From: Myxococcus dinghuensis
GTDB taxonomy: Bacteria > Myxococcota > Myxococcia > Myxococcales > Myxococcaceae
Reading direction: 5' to 3'
NCBI RefSeq assembly: GCF_024198235.1
Contig: NZ_JAKCFB010000005.1
Coordinates: forward strand, 186,001-250,000
DNA: 64,000 nt
Shown here: positions 46,939 to 55,720 of the stretch, one piece after another
How positions within the stretch are numbered: position 1 is the first letter of the stretch
Layout: each line of letters starts with the position of its first letter
Translations under genes and position numbers: made by a program
The notes under the pieces: generated by a model
What the model saw: only the letters and a program-made list of their open reading frames with translations
What the model was told of the DNA's origin: nothing
The model's database searches: none

Positions 46939-48471
46939 TCAGCGGACGCTCCACTTCTGGTTGGCGGTGCCGGCGCATTCCCAGATCTGCAGCCGGGTGC
47001 CGTTGTTGCTGTTGAAGTCCTGCACGTCCACGCACTTGTTGGCCTGCGGGTTGACCAGGTCCCCCGCGCCGCTGAGCACGAACTGCTGGGCCGGGTTGCC
47101 GGTGCAGTCGTGGAGCTGGATGAGGGCGCCGTTCGCCGTGGAGCCCCAGGTGACGTCCATGCACTTGCCGAAGGCGCGCAGGGTGCCGTCGCCGTGGAAG
47201 GTCCACTTCTGCGCGTCGGTGCCGTTGCAGTCCCAGAGCTGGATGGGCGTGCCGTTCGCCGTGTTGGAGTGGTCCACGTCGATGCACTTGCCGGCGAGGC
47301 CGACGAGGGGGCGCCCGCCGTTGGTGGTGGTGAGGGAGAGGCCGTAGACGGAGAGGATGGGGTTCACCGGCTGGAAGAAGGTGTTGCCGCCGGTGGAGCA
47401 GTTGCCGGAGCCACCGGACGTCACGCCCTGGGCCTGGTTGCCGGACATCCACGAGCCGCCCGAGTCGCCGCCCTCCGCGCAGGCGTTGGTCTGGGTGAGG
47501 CCGTAGACGGGGCCGACGGAGTAGTTGACCGTGACGTTCTTCGCCTGGATGACGCCGCAGCGCCAGCCGGTGGTGGAGCCCGACCGACAGACGGAGGCGT
47601 TGACGCCGGCCTCCGCGGAGCCGAAGACGAGGACGTTGGCGCCGGCGTAGTTGTAGACCCACGGTTGCGAGACCCAGGAGCCGTTCGTCTGGACCCAGCC
47701 GTAGTCGTTGGTCGGGAAGGACGAACCGCGCACGGTGCCCTGCGCCGCGCCGTTGTGTCCCTGGGTGGTGGAGCCCACGCCGCCACAGTGGCCGGCGGTG
47801 ACGAAGCCTCCGGCCACGGGCAGGCCGATGGAGCAGCGGGTGTTGCCGTTGATGTAGTACGCGTCACCGCCGCGCGTGTCGTAGAGCGGGCGCGGCTCCT
47901 CGTTGGAGACGAGGACGCGCACGGCGCTGTCCGCCGCGCCGCTGTCCGCGACGAAGCGCTCCGCGTTCTGCACCGCGGAGTCCTTGGCGAGCACGACCAC
48001 GGTGTTGGTCATGACGTCCACGTACCAGCCATGGATGTCCTTGCCAGCGAGCGCGGCGCCCCGGTCGAGCGAGGACTTGAGCGCGTCGAGCTGCCGCTCC
48101 GTGCGCAGGACCCAGCGGGGCTCCGCGCCGGCCCGACGCGCGGCCGCGGCGCCCGCGGCGTCCGTGACACCGACGATGAGCCGGTCACCCTCGTCGCTCA
48201 TCCACGCGCCGCCGAAGGACGCGCCCAGGTCCTGGCGCAGCGTCTGCTCGGTGCGCACGGCGACGGCCTCCGCCGCGAGCCGACGGCGTGCCTGCGACTC
48301 CGTGAGCCCCAGGTCGCGCTGCATCGCCCCGAGCACCTCCGGGGAGACCTCCCCCACGGAGGCCGCGTCATCGGACGGCGCGGCGAACACAACAGCGGGA
48401 GCGAGCTGCACGGAGACCACGCCAGCCAACAGCGCCGTCGCGGTGGAGAACAGCGGGAGCTTGCGAGCCAT
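46939..48471 (-). CDS. Secreted S1 (streptogrisin/alpha-lytic-type) serine protease with ricin-type lectin domain
   Basis: A 510-residue secreted zymogen. A signal peptide (residues 1-30) is followed by a propeptide (about 35-185) of the alpha-lytic/streptogrisin type. The chymotrypsin-fold protease then runs about 190-375, with catalytic His in TAGHCGG, Asp in PTNDYGWV and Ser in EGGDSGGSW. A C-terminal RICIN/CBM13 beta-trefoil (about 385-510) has three QLWDC/QLHDC/QIWEC units ending in QKW or QQF. It is likely a predatory or scavenging enzyme bound to cell-wall sugars. AAGGAAG lies upstream of the chosen ATG. Confidence 0.94.
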   Translation of the reverse strand: MARKLPLFSTATALLAGVVSVQLAPAVVFAAPSDDAASVGEVSPEVLGAMQRDLGLTESQARRRLAAEAVAVRTEQTLRQDLGASFGGAWMSDEGDRLIVGVTDAAGAAAARRAGAEPRWVLRTERQLDALKSSLDRGAALAGKDIHGWYVDVMTNTVVVLAKDSAVQNAERFVADSGAADSAVRVLVSNEEPRPLYDTRGGDAYYINGNTRCSIGLPVAGGFVTAGHCGGVGSTTQGHNGAAQGTVRGSSFPTNDYGWVQTNGSWVSQPWVYNYAGANVLVFGSAEAGVNASVCRSGSTTGWRCGVIQAKNVTVNYSVGPVYGLTQTNACAEGGDSGGSWMSGNQAQGVTSGGSGNCSTGGNTFFQPVNPILSVYGLSLTTTNGGRPLVGLAGKCIDVDHSNTANGTPIQLWDCNGTDAQKWTFHGDGTLRAFGKCMDVTWGSTANGALIQLHDCTGNPAQQFVLSGAGDLVNPQANKCVDVQDFNSNNGTRLQIWECAGTANQKWSVR

Positions 48472-48587
48472 GGGACTTCCTTTCATGAAACGAGGAAGTC
48501 CCCACGGAAGCGATGCCATGGGCTCAAGTCAAGCAATTCAAGTTTTGACAGAAAATCACAGAACTTCTATCGGACACTGGAGAAACT

Positions 48588-48932
48588 TCACCTCCCTGGA
48601 ATGCGGAGCGCGACCTCCAGGGCCTCGGGTTCGGCGGTCAGCGCGGAGGTGTCCACGTCCAGGTCACAGGTCCAGGCCTCGGGCACGAGCGCCGATGCGT
48701 GTTCGTAGGCGCGGCACGAACCGCACCACTCCCAGCTCGCACCCCGTGAACGGTAGCGGACGCCATCGAGGGTCCGGTCGATGGGCCGCCCCTCCAGGAA
48801 GTAGCGACGCAGGGCCCTCTCGCCACAGACGGGACAGGCCTCGGACAGCCGCAGCGTGGGCGCTGCGCGGGAGAACACCTCGTTCCAGCGGGCGATGTGT
48901 TCGGGAGGAACCCCCTGCCAGTCACGGGGCAT
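48588..48932 (-). CDS. Small zinc-ribbon protein downstream of an acyl-CoA synthetase
   Basis: A 114-residue protein with Cys pairs ACPVCGERAL (near 33) and WCGSCRAYEH (near 70), enough for one structural zinc site. The C-terminus is acidic (WTCDLDVDTSALTAEPEALEV). I recognise no family. AGGAGG lies 6 nt before the ATG at 48930-48932. It follows the acyl-CoA synthetase by 19 nt and is probably co-transcribed with it. Confidence 0.75.
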   Translation of the reverse strand: MPRDWQGVPPEHIARWNEVFSRAAPTLRLSEACPVCGERALRRYFLEGRPIDRTLDGVRYRSRGASWEWCGSCRAYEHASALVPEAWTCDLDVDTSALTAEPEALEVALRIPGR

Positions 48933-48951
48933 CCCCCGCCTCCTGATTCCT

Positions 48952-50469
48952 TCAACCGACGGAGTGTGCCGCCGCGAGCGCGCGGCGGTCCACCTTACCC
49001 GCGGAGGTACGAGGGAGCGCGTCGACGAAGCGCACGGACCTGGGCGTCTTGTAGCGGGCCAGTCGTCCGTCGCAGTAGCCGAGCAACGCGGCCTCGGTGA
49101 GCGAGCCCCCCGCGCGAGGGACGACGACGGCGCGCGGCGTCTCGCCCCACTTCGCGTCGGGCACGCCGATGACCGCGACCTCCGCGACGTCCGGGTGGCC
49201 GGCGAGGATGCTCTCCACCTCGGCCGGGTAGATGTTCTCACCGCCGGAGATGATGAGGTCCTTGCTGCGCCCGACGATGCGGAAGCACCCGTCCTCGTCT
49301 CGCGAAGCCAGGTCGCCGGTGTGCAGCCATCCATCCACGAGGGTCCGGGCCGTGTCCTCCGGCCGGCGCCAGTAGCCCGCGCACACGTGCGGCCCGCGCA
49401 GCAGCAGCTCGCCCACGTCTCCCGGGCGCTGCTCACCGTCGATGCGCGCCTCCACATGGAACAGCGGCACGCCCACCGCCCCCGGCTTGCGCTTCACGTC
49501 CCCAGGCGGGAGCCAGAAGTTGTTCGGCCCCGCCTCCGTGAGGCCATAGCCCGTCTTGAAGGCCACGCCCCGGGCGAAGAAGCGCTCGAACACCGGCGCG
49601 GGACAGGGCGCGCCGCCGCTGACGAGCAGCTTCAACCGGGAGAAGTCCACCGCCTCGAAGCGCGCGTGGCGCTGCATCTCGATGAACATGGTGGGCACGC
49701 CGAACACCAACGACACGGCGCCGTGGTGGATCTTGTCGAACACCTGCTCCACGTCGAACGCGCGGCACACCACGGACGCGCCGCCGATGTAGACCAGCGG
49801 CAGGGTGAAGACGTTGAGCCCGCCCGTGTGGAACAGCGGCGCGTTGAGCAGGGACACGTCGTCGGGCGTGAGGCCCCAGCTCACCACGGTGTTCGCCGCG
49901 TTGGCGGTGATGGAGCCATGGGTGAGCACGGCGGCCTTGGGCACGCCCGTGCTGCCGCCCGTGTAGCAGAGCACCCAAGGGGCGTCCGGCTCCAACTCCA
50001 CGCGAGGCAGCGGCGTGGACGGCGCGGCGTCCCGTTCGGAGAAGGCGCGCTCGCCGGGCCCGGGCTCGTCGAACGACAGCCAGTGCTTCACGAAGGGGGC
50101 GCGCTCGCGGACGGCGACGACCTGGGAGCGCAGCTCCGGACCGGACACGAGCACGACGGGCTCCGCGTCCGCGAGGATGCCCGCGAGCTCGGTGGCGCTC
50201 AGCCGCCAGTTGAGCGGCTGGAGGATGGCGCCCAGCTTCGCGCAGGCGAACAGCACGTCCAGGAACTCCACGCGGTTGTGCGCGAGCACGGCGACCCGGT
50301 CGCCTCGCTGGACGCCGAGCACGTGGTGCAGGAACGAGGCGGCGCGCGTCGCCGCGGCATCCCACTCGCGAAAGGTGATGCGCCGCTCGCCCCGGCTCGT
50401 GTCGACGAGGGCGAGGTGGTCGGGGTCCAGCGCCGCGCGCCGGGCCAGCCAGTCATGGACGATGGGCAT
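48952..50469 (-). CDS. AMP-dependent acyl-CoA synthetase/ligase
   Basis: A 505-residue ANL-family enzyme activating a carboxylic acid with ATP and CoA. It has the P-loop CYTGGSTGVPKAA, the A5-like KTGYGLTEAG, the hinge GWLHTGDLASRDEDG and the catalytic-Lys region TSAGKVDRRAL. The fatty/aryl-CoA ligase class is clear, the exact acid is not. It resembles the ligase at 59509-61074 in length and motifs but belongs to a separate operon. Confidence 0.92.
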   Translation of the reverse strand: MPIVHDWLARRAALDPDHLALVDTSRGERRITFREWDAAATRAASFLHHVLGVQRGDRVAVLAHNRVEFLDVLFACAKLGAILQPLNWRLSATELAGILADAEPVVLVSGPELRSQVVAVRERAPFVKHWLSFDEPGPGERAFSERDAAPSTPLPRVELEPDAPWVLCYTGGSTGVPKAAVLTHGSITANAANTVVSWGLTPDDVSLLNAPLFHTGGLNVFTLPLVYIGGASVVCRAFDVEQVFDKIHHGAVSLVFGVPTMFIEMQRHARFEAVDFSRLKLLVSGGAPCPAPVFERFFARGVAFKTGYGLTEAGPNNFWLPPGDVKRKPGAVGVPLFHVEARIDGEQRPGDVGELLLRGPHVCAGYWRRPEDTARTLVDGWLHTGDLASRDEDGCFRIVGRSKDLIISGGENIYPAEVESILAGHPDVAEVAVIGVPDAKWGETPRAVVVPRAGGSLTEAALLGYCDGRLARYKTPRSVRFVDALPRTSAGKVDRRALAAAHSVG

Positions 50470-50546
50470 GCCCGAAGGCTACCCGAGCCGTCCCGGGCAG
50501 CGGCAACCCCTCCTCCCCACGAAACAGAGAAGGAGCGGTCGTACCG

Positions 50547-50565
50547 CTCGCGGAGACTCCGCGAG
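50547..50565. promoter_or_regulatory. Perfect hairpin at the left edge of the accessory patch
   Basis: CTCGCGGA (50547-50554) and TCCGCGAG (50558-50565) form an 8-bp stem with a 3-nt loop, between the divergent acyl-CoA synthetase and ATPase genes. It could be an operator, or a boundary of the inserted patch. Confidence 0.35.
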
Positions 50566-50637
50566 AGCATCAGGGACGCCTTTGTTCCCAAGGTTCGCGC
50601 TCTTGACGGATATCGACCTATGCACTCCGGTGACGCT

Positions 50638-50672
50638 GCACTATTTAGTGATGTCCGCGCACTATTTAGTGC
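50638..50672 (+). promoter_or_regulatory. Two tandem palindromic operator-like sites before the ATPase/DUF4276 pair
   Basis: GCACTATTTAGTG occurs at 50638-50650 and again at 50659-50671, each made of GCACTA + TT + TAGTG(C); the second copy is a complete 14-bp palindrome. Centres are 21 bp apart, two helical turns, so two dimers would sit on the same DNA face. The pair ends 40 nt before the ATPase ATG. A TTGACG box lies at 50603-50608. No dedicated regulator gene is nearby. Confidence 0.6.
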
Positions 50673-50711
50673 AGGCACCGCCCGCCCCCCGCCTTGAACG
50701 GAGAAGTCTCG

Positions 50712-51944
50712 ATGTCATCCTCGGAGAGCTCCCGACAGACTTCCTTCCACCTCCCAGGAGCCCACACCCCCTTCTTGACCAGGGTGCGGCTGCGCAACTA
50801 CCGAAGCATCGAAGGATGCGACGTCGAGCTAGGAGCCCTAACGTTCCTCGTCGGACCCAATGGCTCCGGCAAGAGCAACTTCCTCGATGCGCTGAGGCTC
50901 ATCACCGAAGCCTTGCGGACATCTCTGGATCATGCGCTTCGAGAGAGAGGCGGAGTCCACGAGGTCAGGCGACGCTCAAGTGGGCATCCCACCAATTTCG
51001 GCATTCGGGTCGACTTCCAGCTCCCCATGGGAGCCCACGGACACTTCTCCTTTGGAGTGGGAGCACGGTCCCATGGCGACTATGTCGTCCAGAATGAGGA
51101 ATGCAGCATCGATGGCGCGTTCTATCGCGTACGGGAAGGCATGGTTGTCGTGAAGCCCGCCCAGGTCGCACCGCCTGCATCGAGCGACCGCCTCTATCTG
51201 GTCAACGCAGCAGGTCTACCCGAGTTTCGCCCAGTCTTCGATCTGCTTTCGAACATGGGTTTCTACAACCTGAATCCCGACAAGATTCGAGCGCTGCAGC
51301 CCCCAGACAAAGGCGAGCTGCTTGTTCGGGATGGAGGAAATCTCTCCAGTGTTCTCGAACGCATGGAGAAGCTCGATGATGGCGTCACGAAGCACCGCAT
51401 CGAGGAGTATCTGAGCAGGATCGTCCCCTCCATCCTCGGAGCGGATCCCAAGCGTGTCGGCCACATGGAAACCTTGGAGTTCCGCCAGAATGTAGAAGGA
51501 GCCAAGGATCCGTGGAGATTCCCTGCCATCAACATGTCCGACGGCACGCTGCGGGCGCTAGGCGTCCTTGTCGCCCTCTTTCAAGCCAAGGTTGAACGTC
51601 GAGTCCCTGTCGTGGGTATTGAGGAACCAGAAATCGCCCTGCATCCTGCCGCAGCAGGCATCCTCCGCGACGCCCTACGTGATGGCTCCCAACATGCGCA
51701 GGTCATCGTGACCAGTCATAGCCCCGAGCTCCTGGACGATCCCAGCATCCGTGCAGAAGAGGTCGTATCGGTCGCAGCAACTCAGGGGAAGACACAGATC
51801 GCGCGTGTTGACGATGCTACCCGCTCGGTTCTTAAGGACAGGCTCTATACGGCGGGCGAACTGCTCAAGGCGAACCAGTTGGTACCCGACCTGGAAGCCA
51901 TTCCTGAGCCCAAGCAGATGCAGCTCTGGGAGCGGGACGCTTGA
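50712..51944 (+). CDS. OLD/RecF-like AAA ATPase (AAA_21) of a two-gene conflict module
   Basis: A 410-residue SMC-like ATPase. It has Walker A VGPNGSGKSNFLDAL near residue 48, signature-like MSDGTLRALGVLVAL, Walker B VVGIEEPEIALHP and switch His VTSHSPELL. No nuclease domain is fused; the next gene overlaps it and supplies a TOPRIM-like protein. Such pairs resemble split OLD, Gabija or PARIS defence systems. The ATG at 50712 has GGAG 9 nt upstream; a TTG at 50694 is unlikely. Codon use is visibly less GC-extreme than in neighbours, suggesting transfer. Confidence 0.85.
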   Translation: MSSSESSRQTSFHLPGAHTPFLTRVRLRNYRSIEGCDVELGALTFLVGPNGSGKSNFLDALRLITEALRTSLDHALRERGGVHEVRRRSSGHPTNFGIRVDFQLPMGAHGHFSFGVGARSHGDYVVQNEECSIDGAFYRVREGMVVVKPAQVAPPASSDRLYLVNAAGLPEFRPVFDLLSNMGFYNLNPDKIRALQPPDKGELLVRDGGNLSSVLERMEKLDDGVTKHRIEEYLSRIVPSILGADPKRVGHMETLEFRQNVEGAKDPWRFPAINMSDGTLRALGVLVALFQAKVERRVPVVGIEEPEIALHPAAAGILRDALRDGSQHAQVIVTSHSPELLDDPSIRAEEVVSVAATQGKTQIARVDDATRSVLKDRLYTAGELLKANQLVPDLEAIPEPKQMQLWERDA

Positions 51945-52555
51945 TGAAGCTCGGGCTCATCGTCGAAGGGCATGGAGAGGTTCATGCACTTCCCATTCTA
52001 ATTCGACGCATTCTCCAAGAGCTGTCCTCCGACGGGCCTCCTCAGATCTTGCCACCCTACCGGGTCCCTCGAGGGCAGTTGGTCAAAGAGGCTGAGCTGC
52101 ATCGGGCCATTGAGTTCATGGCAAGGCGAGTGGGTGACGAGGGTCGCATCCTTGTGCTCCTCGATTCGGATGATGACTTGCCTTGTGTGTTGGGTCCGAA
52201 GCTTCTGGGCTGGGCCAGCGTGAAACGGCCGAATCGCCGAATCGCCGTTGTGGTAGCGCATCGTGAGTATGAAGCGTGGTTCCTCGCCTCCGCAGATTCA
52301 CTGAAGGGGAAGCGCGGTCTTCCACTAGATCTCACCGCCCCTCTTGAGCCAGAGAGTATCCGGGACAGCAAGGGATGGCTGAGCAAGAAGATGCCCGGAG
52401 GCTACAGCGAGGCGCTCGACCAGCCAGCATTCACCAGTGCATTCGACTTGCGTGCTGCACGCCGTGCCAATTCTTTCGACAAGCTCTTCCGTGACGTAGG
52501 GCGTCTGTTCGACCTTGACGTGCCGCCTCGACCCGAACACGGAGGCGGGCCGTAA
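51944..52555 (+). CDS. DUF4276 (TOPRIM-like) partner of the AAA ATPase
   Basis: A 203-residue protein. The N-terminus LGLIVEGHGEVHALPILI carries an acidic motif (Glu8, Glu12) like the TOPRIM catalytic Glu. VLLDSDDD (Asp74, Asp76, Asp77) fits the TOPRIM DxD. HREYEAWFLAS is the DUF4276 hallmark. It is thus a likely metal-dependent nuclease or nucleotide-acting effector. Its ATG overlaps the ATPase stop (TGATG). Confidence 0.82.
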   Translation: MKLGLIVEGHGEVHALPILIRRILQELSSDGPPQILPPYRVPRGQLVKEAELHRAIEFMARRVGDEGRILVLLDSDDDLPCVLGPKLLGWASVKRPNRRIAVVVAHREYEAWFLASADSLKGKRGLPLDLTAPLEPESIRDSKGWLSKKMPGGYSEALDQPAFTSAFDLRAARRANSFDKLFRDVGRLFDLDVPPRPEHGGGP

Positions 52556-52633
52556 ACGCCCGTGCGTCAGGGGGAGTGCCATCGCGATGCCTGGTCCGTT
52601 CAAACACGCGCGGCATCCGGAGCAGTGAAGCAG

Positions 52634-53335
52634 TCAGTAGAGGTCCTCCTTGGCAATGGAGAGCCCGGCATGCTCCACCAGGCAGAGGCACACCTCGCGG
52701 AGATGTGCCGCCTCGCCTGTCTCCTGAAGATCGAAAACAATGTAGACGCGATAACAGCGACCATCCGTGCCTTCCAGCGTCGAACCACACCGTATTGACC
52801 GGGCTCGGGGAGCGATACCATCCACTCTCCCAGAAGCGGAAGGCGGACAGCCTGCGTCGCAGCTCGAGCCACTCACCGTCCGACAGCAATCGAGAACGCC
52901 GAGACGCACGCCAAGAGCTGTCGGCCTCGTTCCCGTCCTTCTCCTGTTGACTGACATAGAGTTGGTACACCGCCCCACGACGCTCGACCCGGATGCTCAG
53001 GGAGTTGTTGAGGGAGCGCGCCCACAAGAACCGGTAGACCTCCGTGTCCGGTGCGGCCGGCCAGAGGGACCCTTCTTTCAAGAGGTGTAGGGCCCTGGAC
53101 GCGAGGCAACGTCTGCGTCCTCGCCCCCAGGAATCGGCCTGAGTTCCTCGTCGAAGTGCATGGCGGGCGTGGCCGGTGGGACGAGCACGGGAAACTCCAT
53201 CGAATCCCACCCACAGGTCCCCCAGGTGCTTTCTCGTGCCAGTCCACGCCCTCCATGGGCACATCCCCCGAGCCCCAATCCCAACCCCCAGAGAACAAAC
53301 CAGCGAGGCACCGACGTTCCGCCACGACTTCGCAC
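52634..53335 (-). pseudogene. Frameshifted myxobacterial lipoprotein gene
   Basis: The pieces of one protein lie in different frames. First, a GTG near 53335 (or 53311) opens RWFVLWGLGLGLGGC, a lipobox, then MHFDEELRPIPGGEDADVA, to a stop at 53078. Second, LLKEGSLWPAAPDTEVYRFLWARSL through LSDGEWLELRRRLSAFRFWES is in the next frame (about 53095-52815). Third, STLEGTDGRCYRVYIVFDLQ to AGLSIAKEDLY is back in the first frame, ending at 52634. Intact relatives that I recall from myxobacteria have these blocks in this order. At least two compensating indels are needed. It follows the oxidoreductase stop almost directly. Confidence 0.7.
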
Positions 53336-53336
53336 A

Positions 53337-54374
53337 TCACGGCACCAGCACCAGCTTCCCCACGGTGGTCCCCGACTCCAGCGCCCGGTGCGCGTCCGCC
53401 ACCTGGTCGAGCGGGAAGCGCGTCACCTGCGGCGACACCACCTTCCCCTCCTCCACCCAACCCAGCAGCATCGCCATGCCCTCCGTGAGCACCTCGCGCC
53501 GCTCGAACAGATAGGACAGGTTGAACGCCATCACGCTCGCGTTGTCGTTCGTCAGCGCCAGCGGGTTGAAGCGCGGCGTGCGCAGCCAATCCCACGCCAG
53601 CCTCGCGTAGCTCGGCCGCCCACCCTTGCGCGGCAGCATCGAGTGGAACCCGTAGACCACCAGCTTCCCCGGCGACGCCAGGTGCCGGTAGCTGTCGCGC
53701 AGCGTGGCCACGCCGTTCGCGTCCAGCACCACGTCGTAGCCTCCGGGCGCCGCCTCCCGCGCCGCCGCCCACAGGTCCTCGCGGCTCTTGTCGATGACCA
53801 CGTCCGCGCCCAGCGCCCGCGCCGCCTCCACCTTGTGCGTCCCACCCACCACGCCCACCATCCGGCACCCCGCCAACCGCCCCAACTGCAACAGCGCGCT
53901 CCCCACCCCGCCCGCCGCCGAGTGCACCAGCACGTTCGCCCCCGGCCGCGGATGCGCCAGCTCGAACAGCGCGAAGTACGCCGTCAGGAACACCGCCGGG
54001 AACCCGGCCGCCTGCTCCATGCTCAGCTTCGCCGGCAGCACGTACAACTGATGCCGCGGCACCACCACGTGGGTCGCGTAGCCGCCGAACCGCGTCACGC
54101 CGAACACCCGCGCTCCCGGTGACAGGTCCTCCACCCCCGGACCCACCGCCTGCACCGTCCCCGCGAACTCGAAGCCAGGGGTAATCGGCCACCCCACATA
54201 CTCCTGGGCGGAGGCGTACAGCCCCATGCGGATGACGCAGTCCGCATAGTTCACCCCGATGGCCTCCGTCGCCACCGCCACCTCCCCCGGCCCGGGTGAA
54301 ACCTGATTCAGGTTTTCGATGCGGAGCTGCCCATAACCACCGGCCTTCGCGATGACCACTTTGCGTGCGCGCAT
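53337..54374 (-). CDS. Zinc-independent MDR oxidoreductase (quinone oxidoreductase / VAT-1-like)
   Basis: A 345-residue NAD(P)H-dependent medium-chain reductase. The GroES-like fold has GVNYADCVIRMGLY and PGFEFAGTVQAVGPGV. The Rossmann motif is VLVHSAAGGVGSALLQLGR. No structural or catalytic zinc Cys/His set is seen. NDNASVMAFNLSYLFER is typical of the VAT-1/quinone reductase branch. The physiological substrate is unknown. Its stop is directly followed by the decayed lipoprotein gene. Confidence 0.9.
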   Translation of the reverse strand: MRARKVVIAKAGGYGQLRIENLNQVSPGPGEVAVATEAIGVNYADCVIRMGLYASAQEYVGWPITPGFEFAGTVQAVGPGVEDLSPGARVFGVTRFGGYATHVVVPRHQLYVLPAKLSMEQAAGFPAVFLTAYFALFELAHPRPGANVLVHSAAGGVGSALLQLGRLAGCRMVGVVGGTHKVEAARALGADVVIDKSREDLWAAAREAAPGGYDVVLDANGVATLRDSYRHLASPGKLVVYGFHSMLPRKGGRPSYARLAWDWLRTPRFNPLALTNDNASVMAFNLSYLFERREVLTEGMAMLLGWVEEGKVVSPQVTRFPLDQVADAHRALESGTTVGKLVLVP

Positions 54375-54525
54375 GCCCCATGCGTATCACGCGACGCAGC
54401 GCGACAACGTCCTCACGCGGCCACACGACGCACGACGCGCGCACGAGATGTCTCTACACTGTGTCTCGCGCTCGATGACTCATCCGAGTCCGGGCGCGAA
54501 TCCCCCACAACCGAAGGAGAACACC

Positions 54526-55563
54526 ATGCGACTGCGGCAATCGCTCTTCCTCATGGGCCCGTTGCTGTTCGGCACCCTCACCGGCTGCGGAGAGGGGCTC
54601 GACACGACGCCCACCTCCGACGTGCCCTCCATCGAGGCGCCGGCCGCCGACCAGCTCGGCACCGCCGAGTCGGCCGCGGTCTCCACGTCCGGCCTGACGA
54701 CGCACTTCCGCTCGTGGCTCTCCGCCAACGGCTACAGCAGCTACGACTTCGCGCGCACGGACCTCACCGGCGGCAGCTTCGGCGGCAAGGCCAGCGCCAG
54801 CGACACCGTGGTGAACGTGCCCGTCATCTTCATCCACGGCAACTCGGACAAGGCCGTGGGCACCGGCACCGCGGGCCAGTCCGGCTGGAACAACTCCATC
54901 GAGTACTTCCTCGCCAACGGCTACAAGTCGAGCGAGCTGTACGCGACGACCTGGGGCCCCGCGGACGTCCTGCAGAGCGCCAACCAGTACCACTCGAAGA
55001 CGAACATCCTGCGCGTCCGCAAGTTCATCGAGGCGGTGAAGGCGTACACCGGCGCGACCAAGGTGAACGTCATCGCCCACTCCATGGGCGTGACGCTGGC
55101 GCGCAAGGCCATCCTCGGCGGCAGCGCGAACGACTCGCTCAACGGCGGCTCGTACGACGTGGGCGCGGCGCTGACCAGCTCCGTGGACACCTTCGTCGGC
55201 ATCGCCGGCGCCAACCTGGGCCTGACCTCCTGCTACATGACGGGCCCGTCGACGCCCACCTGCGGCGCCACCAACGGCCTGTACCCGGGCTACCTCTACC
55301 TGGGCATCGTCGTGGGCCGCTCCTCGTTCCTCGACAACCTGCGCAGCAAGAGCGGCTACGAGGGCGCCTACCGCTACTCCATCTACTCCACGGCGGATGA
55401 AATCATCGGCTACGGGGGCGTGGTGTACGGCGACTACACGTCGCGCATCCCCAGCCAGACGGGCGAGAAGGTCTACAGCGCCTACCCGTACGGCCACTAC
55501 AACTCGAAGGACCTGACGGCGGCGGTGCAGCTCAACATGGTGAAGTACCACAGCATCCCGTAG
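54526..55563 (+). CDS. Secreted triacylglycerol lipase-like lipoprotein (alpha/beta hydrolase)
   Basis: A 345-residue exported hydrolase. The signal peptide ends in lipobox GTLTGC. A short Thr/Ala/Pro linker follows, then a lipase class-2 fold: oxyanion strand VNVPVIFIHGNSD, nucleophile elbow VIAHSMGVTLAR and catalytic His region YPYGHYNSKDL. GAAGGAG lies 6-12 nt before the ATG. It probably degrades lipids or esters outside the cell. It is flanked by a strong hairpin at its end. Confidence 0.9.
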   Translation: MRLRQSLFLMGPLLFGTLTGCGEGLDTTPTSDVPSIEAPAADQLGTAESAAVSTSGLTTHFRSWLSANGYSSYDFARTDLTGGSFGGKASASDTVVNVPVIFIHGNSDKAVGTGTAGQSGWNNSIEYFLANGYKSSELYATTWGPADVLQSANQYHSKTNILRVRKFIEAVKAYTGATKVNVIAHSMGVTLARKAILGGSANDSLNGGSYDVGAALTSSVDTFVGIAGANLGLTSCYMTGPSTPTCGATNGLYPGYLYLGIVVGRSSFLDNLRSKSGYEGAYRYSIYSTADEIIGYGGVVYGDYTSRIPSQTGEKVYSAYPYGHYNSKDLTAAVQLNMVKYHSIP

Positions 55564-55572
55564 TCGGCCACA

Positions 55573-55605
55573 CGGCGCGGCGTGCCCTCACGAGACGCCG
55601 CGCCG
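55573..55605 (+). terminator. Hairpin after the lipase gene
   Basis: CGGCGCGGCGT (55573-55583) and ACGCCGCGCCG (55595-55605) form a perfect 11-bp stem with an 11-nt loop, 10 nt after the lipase stop. No T-run follows. Confidence 0.6.
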
Positions 55606-55631
55606 GTCCACCACACCCCGGGACTCTCTTG

Positions 55632-55660
55632 CGCCGCGGCCCACGAAGCAGGCCGCGGCG
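55632..55660 (-). terminator. Hairpin after the alpha/beta hydrolase gene
   Basis: CGCCGCGGCC (55632-55641) and GGCCGCGGCG (55651-55660) form a perfect 10-bp stem with a 9-nt loop, 61 nt past the hydrolase stop on the minus strand. It mirrors the lipase terminator in the same convergent gap. Confidence 0.5.
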
Positions 55661-55720
55661 ACCTTCGCGCGCGCCGCCTCATCCACACCGTGGGGGAGTG
55701 GATGGGGCGGCCCGCCGCGC

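Noticed and set aside
50547..52600. Insertion-sequence or integrative element borders around the ATPase/DUF4276 pair
   Set aside because: No transposase, integrase or matching direct repeats at the two ends were found; transfer is inferred only from base composition.
52431..53264. 277-residue minus-strand frame as an intact gene
   Set aside because: Its central part matches a known lipoprotein family, but both ends continue in another frame; it is better explained as a frameshifted gene.
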